From Candidatus Manganitrophaceae bacterium (GTDB lineage Bacteria; Nitrospirota; Nitrospiria; SBBL01; Manganitrophaceae), in NCBI GenBank assembly GCA_016200325.1, contig JACQEZ010000018.1:1-64000 (forward strand): DNA of 64,000 nucleotides. Reading direction: 5' to 3'. The notes beneath the pieces were generated by a model, which worked only from the letters and a program-made list of their open reading frames with translations, did not search any database and had not been told where the DNA came from. Shown here piece after piece: positions 54,184 through 63,441 of this stretch. Made by a program: the position numbers and the translations under genes. Each line of letters starts with the position of its first letter. Within the stretch, counting starts at the first letter, position 1.

Positions 54184-54551
54184 CTCGATCGCTCGCCGCA
54201 GGGTCGGAGCGCTTCAATCTTCTCCAACAGCAGCTCAAACGAAAATGGTTTGGCAAGGTAATCATTGGCGCCGGCCCGACGTCCCTCGTCCTGAACATGC
54301 GGGGCGTCTCTTGCCGTCATGATTAAAATAGGGGTCGCCAATCCCTGAAGCCTTAACTTCCGGCAGAGATCAAGGCCGCTGATTCCGGGAAGATAAATAT
54401 CGAGGAGGAGGACATCGTACGAATGGGTTTTCGCCAGATCGAGACCGATCTCGCCGGTGGGGGCGGTCTCGATCTCATGTTGCTCGGCCTCCAGCCCTCG
54501 CTTCAAAAAACCCAATATCCGCTCATCATCCTCAACGATCAAAACACGCAT
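54180..54551 (-). CDS. Stand-alone response-regulator receiver protein
   Basis: A 123-residue receiver with no output domain: acidic pair EDDE at the start, phospho-acceptor Asp51 in VLLLDIYLP, Thr/Ala in MTARD and Lys in LAKPFSF. It resembles the receiver of the OmpR-type regulator at 55349-56020 (VEDDERI, F-x-KRGLEAE), so it may be a duplicated, truncated copy. GGAGGAG sets the ATG at 54551. Possible partner kinases include the orphan sensor kinases at 40-46 kb or the one at 56020-57351. Confidence 0.9.
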   Translation of the reverse strand: MRVLIVEDDERILGFLKRGLEAEQHEIETAPTGEIGLDLAKTHSYDVLLLDIYLPGISGLDLCRKLRLQGLATPILIMTARDAPHVQDEGRRAGANDYLAKPFSFELLLEKIEALRPCGERSS

Positions 54552-54766
54552 TCTGGTCTCCTCCGGCTCAATGCGACAGGCAAGACCTTCTATGAAGATC
54601 GACGCGCCGGTCTGTGGATCTCGCTGCAAATTTCTCGTTGAATGGCAGCGCGTCCGATCTCCGGCCCTGGCCGTTCTTTTGATTAGAAAAATGGGATCGA
54701 ACGGAGAACACCGACGCGCATTCGGGAGGCGGCGGACGATGAACCGACCTCTCTCACGACATCTTC

Positions 54767-55105
54767 TTAGTAGATAAACCTCGCACCGATCTTAAAGTGA
54801 GCGTTAGGCATTTTTTCTACCCATCGGATCTCAATAAGGGTCGGGATACTGATCGGGAGGGATTCCAGCTTAAAGGCCAATCTTAAGAACTGATTTACTT
54901 CCAGCTTTGTTTTCGTGATGAGACAGATGCCGCCGTTGCTGACATTCTGCGCACGTGCGCCGATAGAGGCGCGGGGCGGCCGATTGGATTGAAACGTCCC
55001 CCCTCTCCAAAGCACCACCTCTTCTTTAAAGGCCATCCGCCTGTTTTCTCGCGCCGGATTGAAAGTGGTTTCATCTATCGTCGTGTCCATGATCGTTGAA
55101 GACAT
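54767..55105 (-). CDS. PilZ domain protein
   Basis: A 112-residue protein with a single PilZ domain: RENRR near residue 20, NVSNGGICL in the middle and IGARFIY at the end. PilZ proteins bind cyclic di-GMP and couple it to motility or polysaccharide output. GAAGGAG lies six bases before the chosen ATG; an upstream frame without a site is rejected. The gene stands alone between the two receiver genes. Confidence 0.87.
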   Translation of the reverse strand: MSSTIMDTTIDETTFNPARENRRMAFKEEVVLWRGGTFQSNRPPRASIGARAQNVSNGGICLITKTKLEVNQFLRLAFKLESLPISIPTLIEIRWVEKMPNAHFKIGARFIY

Positions 55106-55348
55106 TTTTTTCTCCTTCACTTTCTCCTTACCCGCTCTCAATCGCATCGAGGTGACACTCAATGATTTATCCTACGGCAAACCGCTCCTGTCTCAACAAT
55201 ATCCTAATCGGGAAAGATGAAATCTGGATGAGGAACAAATTAGAAATTTATTAAAATAGAAAAGACGATAAAGATCTTTAAGAGGGGTCTCTCTGAATCG
55301 ACTTGGACTGAACGGAGATCGGGAAAGCGGGAACGTTGAATGACGAAT

Positions 55349-56020
55349 TCAATCCGAGATTTTATAGCCGATGTCCCGGATGGTCTGGATGAGCCGCTTC
55401 GGATAGCCTTCGTCGACTTTTTTCCTAAGATACCGGATATAAACATCGACGACATTCGTAAGGGTATCGTAATGATATCCCCAGACTTTCTCTAAAATCG
55501 AGGTGCGGCTGAGGACTTTGTTCGGATTGGACATTAAGTATTCGAGGAGGGCGAATTCCTTAGCGGTTAATGGAATCACCTTCCCTCCCCTTTGAACCTC
55601 GTGCAGGTCGCGGTTGAGCGTTAGGTCGGCGACTTTCAGCTCCGAATGCGCCTCTCGATAGGGGCCTCGGCGCAAAAGCGCCTTCATCCGGGCGAGGAGC
55701 TCTTCAAAAACAAACGGCTTGGTCAAATAATCATCGGCGCCGATTCGGAGTCCCTCTACCTTCTCTTCGATGGTATCCTTTGCCGTGAGCATTAAAATCG
55801 GAATCCCGATCCGCTCTGACCGCAGCGCGAGACAAACATCGATGCCGCTCTTCAAAGGAAGCAGCAGATCGAGGATAATTAATTGATAGGGAATCGCCCG
55901 GGCCATGTCGATTGCCTCCTGTCCGTCGCGGGCCACATCGACACGGTAGTGCTCCGCTTCGAGGCCTCTCTTAACGAAACTGACAATCCGCTCATCGTCT
56001 TCGACGAGGAGAATTTCCAT
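55349..56020 (-). CDS. OmpR-family response regulator
   Basis: A 223-residue regulator with a receiver (1-120, Asp51 in IILDLLLP) and a winged-helix DNA-binding domain (about 128-221, LTAKEFALLEYLMSNPNKVLSR in part, ending in IRDIGYKI). The start overlaps the kinase stop by one base (TGATG), so the pair is a translationally coupled two-component system. Targets are unknown. Confidence 0.95.
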   Translation of the reverse strand: MEILLVEDDERIVSFVKRGLEAEHYRVDVARDGQEAIDMARAIPYQLIILDLLLPLKSGIDVCLALRSERIGIPILMLTAKDTIEEKVEGLRIGADDYLTKPFVFEELLARMKALLRRGPYREAHSELKVADLTLNRDLHEVQRGGKVIPLTAKEFALLEYLMSNPNKVLSRTSILEKVWGYHYDTLTNVVDVYIRYLRKKVDEGYPKRLIQTIRDIGYKISD

Positions 56021-57351
56021 CAGGCCTGGACCCTCTCAAAAATAGGAAGACGCACCGTCACCCGGGTTCCGATATTCACTTCGCTGGCAATCGCAATCTT
56101 ACCATCATGGGCTTCCGCAATCCACTTCGCAATCGGCAGCCCCAGTCCGGTTCCTTTGGCCATCGATTTGGTTTTCTCAACCCGATAGAACCGCTCAAAG
56201 ACGTGTGGAAGGGCTTCCGGAGCAATGCCGACCCCCCGGTCGGTCACGGTGATACTTCCCCACCCCTCCTGCTTTTCCCAGCTGATTTCAACCACCCCTC
56301 CCCCTTTGGAGTAGTTGATTGCATTGTCGATGATAATGACAAAAAGCTGCCGGAGCCGCTGCGGATCACCTTGAATGACCAATTCCTCTTCCGGAAACCC
56401 TCTAAGAAAAAGGGTGATCCCTTTTTTCAAAGCGAGGACCTCTCCCTCGTGTAAGGCCTCGCCGATGATTTCTTGAAGGGTCACCTCTCTCTTTTCAATT
56501 TGCAGATTTCCCGCTTCCGAGCGGGCGAGGAAGAGGAGGTCGCTGACCAATTTATTGAGTTGATCGACAAGAAGAATGATATACCCGAGCACCTGCTTAT
56601 ACTCCGGGACCGGTTTTTCTTTGCCCCGGAGCGTGATCTCCGCCTCCCCGCGAATGACCGCCAGAGGGGTTCGAAGCTCATGGCTGATATCGGCAAAAAA
56701 TTGTCCTTTGAGGTATCCAAGCTCCTTCAGCTTCTTATTTGAAATTTCCAACGCCGTTCTCGACTCCTCCATTTTATAACGGGATTCAAACTCCTGATAA
56801 CGGAGCCGGGAGACGAAATAAGCGCCGGTCAGCGCGATGAGCATGGTCGAAATCAGAAAGGCATTGTTGTTGATTAAGATTTCCGGATAAACGATATGGT
56901 CGTAAAGAAGGATTGGAATAATATAAAAACCATAGATGATAAGGCAGATCGCGGCGGTAATCCGGACCTCCCAGACAAAGAGCATGGCAATGGCGAGCAT
57001 GACCAAATTGAGACCGGCATAGTAACGGGATTCATACCCGCCGAGATAACGAACCATCACCGCAATGGTTCCGCCGATGAGGAGGGTGGCAACCGCACCG
57101 ACAAAATCAATATATCTTTTCCCAAAAGAAGTGAACGAAAACAGAAAAAGCAGAAAGGTGAGGAGGGAAGTGGACAATCGGATCAGGAGGAAAGCCTGAA
57201 AATGATTGGGAACCGCAAAATAATCGAGAAGACCAAAGACGGGAACAAGCGTAAATCCTAATATACAGCCGATTCGAATCCGAAAGGTATTAATCTCTTT
57301 TAAGTAGATATGAAAGGAAGGGAGAAGTTTTGGATCTCTAATTTTTTCCAT
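56020..57351 (-). CDS. Membrane-bound sensor histidine kinase
   Basis: A 443-residue kinase. The N-terminal half has about six transmembrane helices (about 28-180) with little periplasmic loop, so it may sense a membrane or lipophilic signal. His224 is in FADISHELRTPLAVIRGEAE, and the ATPase domain has the N-box IIDNAINYS, DRGVGI and GTGLGLPIAKW. It is coupled to the OmpR-type regulator downstream and overlaps the methyltransferase gene upstream by 14 bases. Confidence 0.94.
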   Translation of the reverse strand: MEKIRDPKLLPSFHIYLKEINTFRIRIGCILGFTLVPVFGLLDYFAVPNHFQAFLLIRLSTSLLTFLLFLFSFTSFGKRYIDFVGAVATLLIGGTIAVMVRYLGGYESRYYAGLNLVMLAIAMLFVWEVRITAAICLIIYGFYIIPILLYDHIVYPEILINNNAFLISTMLIALTGAYFVSRLRYQEFESRYKMEESRTALEISNKKLKELGYLKGQFFADISHELRTPLAVIRGEAEITLRGKEKPVPEYKQVLGYIILLVDQLNKLVSDLLFLARSEAGNLQIEKREVTLQEIIGEALHEGEVLALKKGITLFLRGFPEEELVIQGDPQRLRQLFVIIIDNAINYSKGGGVVEISWEKQEGWGSITVTDRGVGIAPEALPHVFERFYRVEKTKSMAKGTGLGLPIAKWIAEAHDGKIAIASEVNIGTRVTVRLPIFERVQA

Positions 57352-58543
57352 AGAAATGTGAGGTGGCTTCCTGCCCTCTATAAATAGGTGAGGTCAGCCC
57401 TTTCCATTTTTTTACAATCAGGTAAAGTTGTGCCTCCTCCGCGTCGGCCTCCACCTCCACATGCAAGGGAGAGGTCAATCCCTCCGCCATCTCCATCATT
57501 TCCTGAGAGGTTCGATAGATCACATACCACTCCGCCCCGTATTCCATGAAATAGCGGGCGTCATTGGAAGCGTTGAGGTTTCCGATAATCAGCTCCCCCT
57601 CGTCGGAGAGCAGGCGATAAAGCTTCTGCAATAGCCGTTTTGCAATGTGCGTCGGGAGGTAATCAAACAATCCCATTGCATAAATCAGGTCTTGGCTCCC
57701 CAATGAATCGGTCATATCGGGATCGAGAATCAACTGATGAATCGACCGATTGAGAAAGGAGACGCGGGTGCGGCTCTGAGTCACCTCTTTCAGACGGCTG
57801 ATCCTCTCATGGCAGTGATGCAGCGCCTCCGGTTCCGTGTCGACCAATGTCACACGGCAGGGATCGCTCATTGGATTCCGCTGGATCAGCTCCTGGATCT
57901 CCATCGCCGGCCCACAACCGATACTTGTAAAAGAGACCGCCTCCTTATGTCGTGAGACCTGGTCGATCGTCCGGCCGATCCGATCGAGCATGTAGGGAAC
58001 CCGCTTGACGACCGAGCGAGCGGCCGTGACCTGGCAGCAATATCGATTGATCACGCGGGCGAAGAGAGACTCCCCTTGGTCATGAGACCGGTAGAGCATG
58101 TCCATCATTTCATAATCTCCGGCATATCCCAACGGCTTTGAATAGGCCCGCTTGACGAAAGGCGAAAGGAGGAGAAAAGGATGGAGATGCTGCTGGAAAA
58201 AATTCCGATGGATCAAATGCTCTTCGGGTGAAAAACGGACGACAATTTGGTTCATGATCGGAACGAACCGATCTAAATAGTGGGTAATGATCTTTTCAGC
58301 CGTCTGAAGCAGCTTTCTCTCCAGGAGCGTACGCTGCCCCGGATCTTCCTGGCCGATCTTCGCCTCTTCCATATCGAGCTGCTGCTTCATTTCGCCGAGG
58401 AAATCGCGCAGCTCTGAGACGCAGATCCGAAATGCCGGAGAAACTCGGAAGAGCCCTTTGTTTTTATCAAAGGGGCGATATCCTCCCGGCCGGTCGTTCT
58501 GGCCCTCCCGCGATCGGATCTCAACCTGATTTTCTTCTGCCAT
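57338..58543 (-). CDS. SAM-dependent methyltransferase-like protein
   Basis: A 401-residue protein with a class I SAM-binding domain in its C-terminal half (motif I FTSIGCGPAMEI, Asp in VTLVDTEPEAL, IYAMGLFDYLP). The N-terminal region contains FVKRAYSKPLGYAGDYEMMDM, which I associate with proteins annotated as extracellular-factor 3-hydroxypalmitate methyl ester synthesis enzymes. Such esters act as cell-density signals in Ralstonia. Here the gene overlaps a sensor kinase gene, which could read such a signal, but this is inference. AGGAAGGA precedes the ATG. Confidence 0.7.
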   Translation of the reverse strand: MAEENQVEIRSREGQNDRPGGYRPFDKNKGLFRVSPAFRICVSELRDFLGEMKQQLDMEEAKIGQEDPGQRTLLERKLLQTAEKIITHYLDRFVPIMNQIVVRFSPEEHLIHRNFFQQHLHPFLLLSPFVKRAYSKPLGYAGDYEMMDMLYRSHDQGESLFARVINRYCCQVTAARSVVKRVPYMLDRIGRTIDQVSRHKEAVSFTSIGCGPAMEIQELIQRNPMSDPCRVTLVDTEPEALHHCHERISRLKEVTQSRTRVSFLNRSIHQLILDPDMTDSLGSQDLIYAMGLFDYLPTHIAKRLLQKLYRLLSDEGELIIGNLNASNDARYFMEYGAEWYVIYRTSQEMMEMAEGLTSPLHVEVEADAEEAQLYLIVKKWKGLTSPIYRGQEATSHFYGKN

Positions 58544-59595
58544 ATTCCTTCCTAACCCTAATACTTAGGATTCGGCGACGACAATCCCATTCGAGCGGCG
58601 TTCGTATAGGGCGCCACACTCCGTCGGGAAAAAGGGCAGGCCGCCCGTCATTTGTGTTTGGCTCCAGATCATCCGGAAGAAGAATCGGTTCAACCGATCC
58701 CTGTCAGGCCCCCCTTACAGGTGCAGGGAGTACTGTAGCTCATTCTCGCTTCTCTTAGGGAATGCGCTGACCTCTCTTCTGATCTTCTTACCCTTTTCCC
58801 GATGGATCGCCGCAGCGCCTGATAACCAACTGTCGAAAATCGATCAGGCGCATGGTTTTACTTTCATTGAGGCGATGATGGCATAAATGTAGACCGAAGA
58901 AGAAAAGCCCTGGTCAGAATAACTGATTTTACCCAGAATGGCAATCAAGTATTGACTCCATGAGAGATCCCATAAAAGTTAAACGGGGATGGTCGCTCTC
59001 ATTTTAGACGGTCGAAAACGGCACATCCTTATTCGGGACGAAGAGGAGATGAATCGGAAATCGAAATACGAATATGGGATTGGCAATGTGCGGCTCCAAA
59101 CAGGTCGCAGCGGCACCCTATCTATTTGGCAGTAAAAATCTTAAGCCTCAGGGAAACCTTTGTCAAGAATTAAGTAATGAATTCCGAACCCCTTTTATGT
59201 GTAGGACTGAGTCCGACAGCGTCGGTGCCATCTAGGGACCGTCTGTTTTCCACGCCTATAAAAATTTAATCGATGGTTCCCTCCAGGTTATCCTAGGCTC
59301 AACCTCGACCCGGCACCTTTACGGGATGAAAACCTTGAAGACCCTCCTTCTAAACTTATTCGAAAAATTACATCAGTTCTGAATAAATCACCCATCCACC
59401 ATCAGGATCTCTCCGGCGTCCTCATTTAATTTGTCCTTTTCAACTTTTGTGGCCGATACGAGGACCTTAAAACTCGATTGATTAGACCCGATAAATTGAC
59501 CTTTTGCTTATCTTGGGGTATCATACAATCGCTTTTCAATAATCATTTTTTCATTGCCCTTTTCAGGCATTCCGAACCTAATTCGACAGAGTGAA
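58544..59595. other. 1 kb region without a recognisable gene
   Basis: No open frame here has both a ribosome site and family resemblance. It is less GC-rich than its neighbours and shows no obvious tRNA, palindrome or repeat. It may hold the promoter of purM, a decayed gene or an unrecognised RNA. Confidence 0.5.
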
Positions 59596-60627
59596 ATGGC
59601 GCGGCTGACATACAAAAAAGCAGGGGTCGACATCGAGGCGGGAGATCTCTTCATTCAGAAAATTACCCCGCTCGTTCGCTCGACGTTCCGTCCTGAAGTG
59701 CTGACCGATCTCGGAGGATTCTCCGGCCTCTTCTCCCTCCGTTCTAAAAAATATAAAGAGCCGGTTCTGGTGTCCGGCACCGACGGGGTCGGGACCAAAC
59801 TGAAGATCGCCTTCATGACCGACCGACACGATACGGTCGGGATTGATCTGGTCGCAATGTGTGTGAATGATGTCATCGTGACCGGCGCCGAACCGCTCTT
59901 CTTCCTCGACTACTTTGCCACCGGAAAACTCTTTCCGGAAAAAGCGGTCGAGGTAATGAAGGGGATCGTGGAAGGATGTCGGCAAGCCGGTTGCGCGCTG
60001 ATCGGCGGCGAGACGGCTGAGATGCCTTCCTTTTATCCCGCGGGTGAATACGACCTCGCCGGATTTGCGGTCGGGGTGGTCGATAAAAAGAAGATCATCG
60101 ATGGGAAAAAGATCCGGCCGGGCGACCTTTTGGTCGGCCTCGCCTCCTCCGGACTCCACAGCAACGGGTTCTCGCTGGTTCGTAAGATACTTTTCGAAAA
60201 GGGAGGCCTCACGGTCAAAGACCGCCTTCCCGGCGAATCGAAAACAGTCGGCGAGATCTTATTGACCCCCACGGTCATCTATGTGAAGGCCTTCGCTAAG
60301 CTGATGGAGAAAGTTCAAATCAAGGGGGCGGCGCACATCACCGGCGGCGGAATTACGGAAAACCTTCCGCGCGTTCTCCCGAAAGGATGCGCGGCACAGG
60401 TCAGACGGGATCGATGGCCAGTCCCCTCTATCTTTCCGGCGCTTCAAAAGATCGGAGAGGTCGACACGGAAGAGATGTATACCGATTTTAACATGGGGAT
60501 CGGAATGATTCTCGTCCTCTCCCCAAAGGACCTCCGTCCCGCCCTCTCGATATTGAAGCGGCAGGGCCACTCGAGCTACGTCATCGGAGAGATCATCAAA
60601 GGAAAGGGAGAGGTTCTCTATGTCTAG
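59596..60627 (+). CDS. purM: Phosphoribosylformylglycinamidine cyclo-ligase
   Basis: A 343-residue PurM that closes the imidazole ring of AIR in purine synthesis, using ATP. Landmarks are YKKAGVDIEAGD at the start, SGTDGVGTKLKIAF, GLASSGLHSNGFSLVRK and HITGGGITENLPRVLP. I place the start at the ATG of MARLTYKK because the earlier frame begins with a TTG and lacks support; AGAGTGA is a weak ribosome site. It overlaps purN by 8 bases. Confidence 0.97.
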   Translation: MARLTYKKAGVDIEAGDLFIQKITPLVRSTFRPEVLTDLGGFSGLFSLRSKKYKEPVLVSGTDGVGTKLKIAFMTDRHDTVGIDLVAMCVNDVIVTGAEPLFFLDYFATGKLFPEKAVEVMKGIVEGCRQAGCALIGGETAEMPSFYPAGEYDLAGFAVGVVDKKKIIDGKKIRPGDLLVGLASSGLHSNGFSLVRKILFEKGGLTVKDRLPGESKTVGEILLTPTVIYVKAFAKLMEKVQIKGAAHITGGGITENLPRVLPKGCAAQVRRDRWPVPSIFPALQKIGEVDTEEMYTDFNMGIGMILVLSPKDLRPALSILKRQGHSSYVIGEIIKGKGEVLYV

Positions 60628-61291
60628 CGGCGCCCGCTTCCCTTCAGATCGATCCAAAGCAATACCGGTGCTGGGGGTGCTCGCCTCCGGCCGAGGGAGC
60701 AATCTACAATCGATTCTCGAAGCGATCGAGCAAGGAAAGCTCGCCGCCCGGGTCGGCGTGGTTCTCAGCAATAAGAAGGATGCGCCGGCCCTTGAGCGGG
60801 CCGCGCGGCATGATATTCCCTTCTGCTTCATCGATCCCGCCCATTATCCGGACCGAAAACAGTATGACGCCGCCCTCCTTCAACAGTTGAAGGGACACGG
60901 CGTTGAGCTAATCGTTCTGGCGGGCTATATGCGGCTGGTCACCCCGATCTTGATTGAGGCATACCGAGACAGGATCATGAACATCCATCCGAGCCTCCTT
61001 CCCGCCTTTCCGGGGCTGCATGCCCATCGGCAGGCACTGGAATATGGCGTGCGTGTCAGCGGCTGCACCATCCACTTCGTCGATGAAGAAGTTGATCACG
61101 GCCCGATTATCGCCCAGGCGGCCGTGCCGATCTTCGAGGGAGACACGGAAGAGCAGCTCTCCGAACGGATTCTGGCCGAAGAGCACCGCCTCCTTCCCCG
61201 CGTCATTCAGCTCTATGCCGATGGAAAGCTCAAACTCGAGGGTCGAAAGGTCCGCATCCTCGAAGAATCCTCCGTGAGATTAGCGCGATGA
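60620..61291 (+). CDS. purN: Phosphoribosylglycinamide formyltransferase
   Basis: A 223-residue PurN that formylates GAR with 10-formyl-THF. The N-terminal strand VLGVLASGRGSNLQSILEAI and the catalytic region with NIHPSLLPAFPGLHAHRQAL and the His in GCTIHFVDEEVDHGP are intact. It overlaps purM upstream and the next gene downstream by 4 bases (ATGA). Confidence 0.97.
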   Translation: MSSGARFPSDRSKAIPVLGVLASGRGSNLQSILEAIEQGKLAARVGVVLSNKKDAPALERAARHDIPFCFIDPAHYPDRKQYDAALLQQLKGHGVELIVLAGYMRLVTPILIEAYRDRIMNIHPSLLPAFPGLHAHRQALEYGVRVSGCTIHFVDEEVDHGPIIAQAAVPIFEGDTEEQLSERILAEEHRLLPRVIQLYADGKLKLEGRKVRILEESSVRLAR

Positions 61292-61887
61292 TCTGCCCCA
61301 ACTGTGGATGCGAGCAACGGGAAGCGGGAAGATGTATCCAATGCCAAATGACCCTTCCCGGCATCAGCCAATCGGTTGCGACCGGGACACCTCCCCCTCC
61401 TCCGCCGGTGGTAACAGCTGTGTTAAAAAAGGCAAAGGGAGAGAAAAAATCGGAGATCGAGGAAAGGGTGGAAGAAGATGAGCCCATATCGGAGCGGCCG
61501 CCGGCCATTCGAGTCGTCGAGCCGGAGCGAAGCGGACGGGTGGACGAAGGCACTCAGAAAATCCTTGTGACCACCACACAGAAAATTGAGGGAAAAAAGA
61601 TCAAACGCTATTACGGCTTGGTGAATGCCAACATCGTGATTAAAATCGAAGACCCAGCCGAGGAGAGCCCGGATGAGCCGGATACGGAGGCCTACTCAAT
61701 GAATGCCTCTTACCGAAGCCGAATGAAAACGGGCGTGCTCCTTGCCCTTCGTGAACTCCGGGGAGAAGCCGGACTCTTGGGGGCAAATGGTGTGATTGCA
61801 ACCTCATTTAATTTTCATCGAATCGATCCCCGCTCTATTCTTCTTACAGCCGTTGGGACCGCCGTCCACATCGAAGGTCCGAGCTGA
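61288..61887 (+). CDS. Zinc-ribbon protein with a YbjQ-like domain
   Basis: A 199-residue protein. The N-terminus has a zinc ribbon (CPNCG with CIQC, 13-14 bases apart in sequence position), followed by a Pro- and Glu-rich linker (about 30-85). Residues about 88-198 resemble the YbjQ/UPF0145 (DUF74) fold (TTTQKIEGKKIKRYYGLVN, GANGVIATSFNF). YbjQ proteins are small pentameric proteins of unknown role, sometimes tied to heavy metals. The fusion with a ribbon is uncommon. It overlaps purN by 4 bases. Confidence 0.75.
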   Translation: MICPNCGCEQREAGRCIQCQMTLPGISQSVATGTPPPPPPVVTAVLKKAKGEKKSEIEERVEEDEPISERPPAIRVVEPERSGRVDEGTQKILVTTTQKIEGKKIKRYYGLVNANIVIKIEDPAEESPDEPDTEAYSMNASYRSRMKTGVLLALRELRGEAGLLGANGVIATSFNFHRIDPRSILLTAVGTAVHIEGPS

Positions 61888-61954
61888 CCTGAATCGACCG
61901 GAGTTGATCGGACCCGTTTAAGCACCGTTCCAAAATAGCAAGGGAGGCTTTGAA

Positions 61955-62440
61955 ATGACCGCAGAAGAGTACTTAGAATTGGGCCATGCCTATGTTCAGG
62001 AAAAAAATTGGGAGCCGGCATTGAATGCCCTTCTTGAAAGTCAAAAATATTTCAAAGAACTGGAGGAAGACGCCACCCCGCCCCTGTTGCTCTCTTTGCT
62101 CGGCCTCTCTCAAGCGATGGCGCGGAATAACATTGAAGTCGGCGTCAGTTACTGCCAGCGTGCCATTGCAGAGGACAGTCTTCAAGAGGACTTTTATCAT
62201 CACCTTGGCCTGGTGTACTTAAAAGCGGGCGATAAAAAGAAAGCGATTACTGTATTTAAAAAAGGCCTTAGGCTCAGTCCGAACCACTCGGGCATCTGGT
62301 CCCGAATCGCTCAACTCGGCTTACGAAAAAGACCGCTCCTTCCCTTCCTCCCCCGTCAGCACTTTTTGAATAGGTTTATCGGAATGTGGCTGGCCGGCCC
62401 AGGGGAAAAACCGAGGACGGCCGCGCGAAGAATCAATTGA
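61955..62440 (+). CDS. Small TPR protein
   Basis: A 161-residue protein with two to three TPR units: LGHAYVQEKNWEPALNALLESQ (first), and YHHLGLVYLKAGDKKKAITVF (second). The C-terminal 40 residues are basic and Pro-rich with no clear fold. There is no signal peptide or membrane segment. GGAGG precedes the ATG. It follows the YbjQ-like gene after 67 bases and ends 48 bases before tRNA-Ala. Confidence 0.8.
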   Translation: MTAEEYLELGHAYVQEKNWEPALNALLESQKYFKELEEDATPPLLLSLLGLSQAMARNNIEVGVSYCQRAIAEDSLQEDFYHHLGLVYLKAGDKKKAITVFKKGLRLSPNHSGIWSRIAQLGLRKRPLLPFLPRQHFLNRFIGMWLAGPGEKPRTAARRIN

Positions 62441-62488
62441 CAATTCGGACCAAATGTTTTATTTTCTTTTCTGTTTGATCGGTCACAA

Positions 62489-62564
62489 GGGGCTGTAGCT
62501 CAGCTGGGAGAGCGCCTGGTTCGCAATCAGGAGGTCCGGGGTTCGATCCCCCGCAGCTCCACCA
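62489..62564 (+). tRNA. tRNA-Ala (anticodon CGC)
   Basis: A complete cloverleaf of 76 bases: acceptor GGGGCTG with CAGCTCC including the G3-U70 pair that identifies tRNA-Ala, anticodon loop TTCGCAA, T-loop TTCGATC, discriminator A and encoded CCA. A decayed copy of its 3' half lies at 63679-63723. Confidence 0.97.
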
Positions 62565-62863
62565 AAATCAAATCCTTAAATAGCTTTTTCTCTTGTTTCT
62601 TGTCAGAATATCGGCCGTTTTATTCCACCCGCCAGTACGATCATCCACGACAATAGGTCATCACCTCTCGGACCAGAATCTCCACATCTATTTTCATTAG
62701 GCGCCAGGAGAGGGGGAACAACACGGTTGCCCCTTTTTTCTCAGACCTTCGGAAAGTGATGAATACCACAGTTTTAATGAATCTATTACCCAAACACTTT
62801 GAACTCCAATACTCAGGAAAACGGTTTCACCCACATATGCTCTGGACCAACTCGAGGAGCACA

Positions 62864-63235
62864 CTACGCCAGATAAACCACACCCGGAAGATCTTTTAGA
62901 TCGGCATCGCTTGTTATAACCTGGGCATCCTGTTCCCGGGAGGTCGCATACACGATCGCATTGGCCATGGCGATTCGATATTGAAGGCTTAAGTCCGCGG
63001 CCAGGAGCGCAGTCGACGCTGAGAGTGTAATCACCTCCGTGGCATTTAACTGCCCTGCCGCCAGCATCGCGGCCTCTTCTCCCCGATCCCGCTTGATCTT
63101 CTTGTACACCTCATAAAGTACGATCGTGGGGGTCAACAGTTTCCTAGAATCTTTCATGTAGGATTCATAGCGATCCGCAAGCCGGCCCCCGGTGAAAAAC
63201 TCAATCCACCCGCTGGAGTCGATCAATGTTCTCAA
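62864..63235 (-). CDS. vapC: VapC-family PIN-domain toxin
   Basis: A 123-residue PIN-domain RNase, normally inhibited by its antitoxin. Acidic residues are Asp6 (TLIDSSGW), Glu42 (VLYEVYKK) and Asp110 (ITSDADL). The third position, usually Asp in M-A-D-x-I, reads Asn92 (AMANAIVYAT); one G-to-A change would give this. The start is a TTG overlapping the antitoxin stop by 4 bases. Activity is therefore uncertain. Confidence 0.88.
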   Translation of the reverse strand: MRTLIDSSGWIEFFTGGRLADRYESYMKDSRKLLTPTIVLYEVYKKIKRDRGEEAAMLAAGQLNATEVITLSASTALLAADLSLQYRIAMANAIVYATSREQDAQVITSDADLKDLPGVVYLA

Positions 63236-63441
63236 ACACGATCCTCCTTCTCCCGAACACCCTCCTTACCCATTCCTTTTAGAAAACCTTTCATCGACTT
63301 CAGAGAAACCTCCGGGACCAATGTGATCACGCCCCCCTTCACTAAAACCTGTAGCCGTTGCCGGGGGCTGAGATGGAGCTTCTCGCGGATCTCTTTCGGG
63401 ATGACAATCTGGTACTTTGATGAAATCGTTGTCGTAGCCAT
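63232..63441 (-). CDS. vapB: AbrB/SpoVT-type antitoxin of the VapBC module
   Basis: A 69-residue protein with the swapped-hairpin AbrB DNA-binding fold (TTTISSKYQIVIPKEIREKL), here the antitoxin and autoregulator of the downstream toxin. I place the start at the ATG with GGAGGG nine bases upstream. A much longer frame reading back to 63807 would run through the tRNA remnant and is rejected. Confidence 0.9.
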   Translation of the reverse strand: MATTTISSKYQIVIPKEIREKLHLSPRQRLQVLVKGGVITLVPEVSLKSMKGFLKGMGKEGVREKEDRV

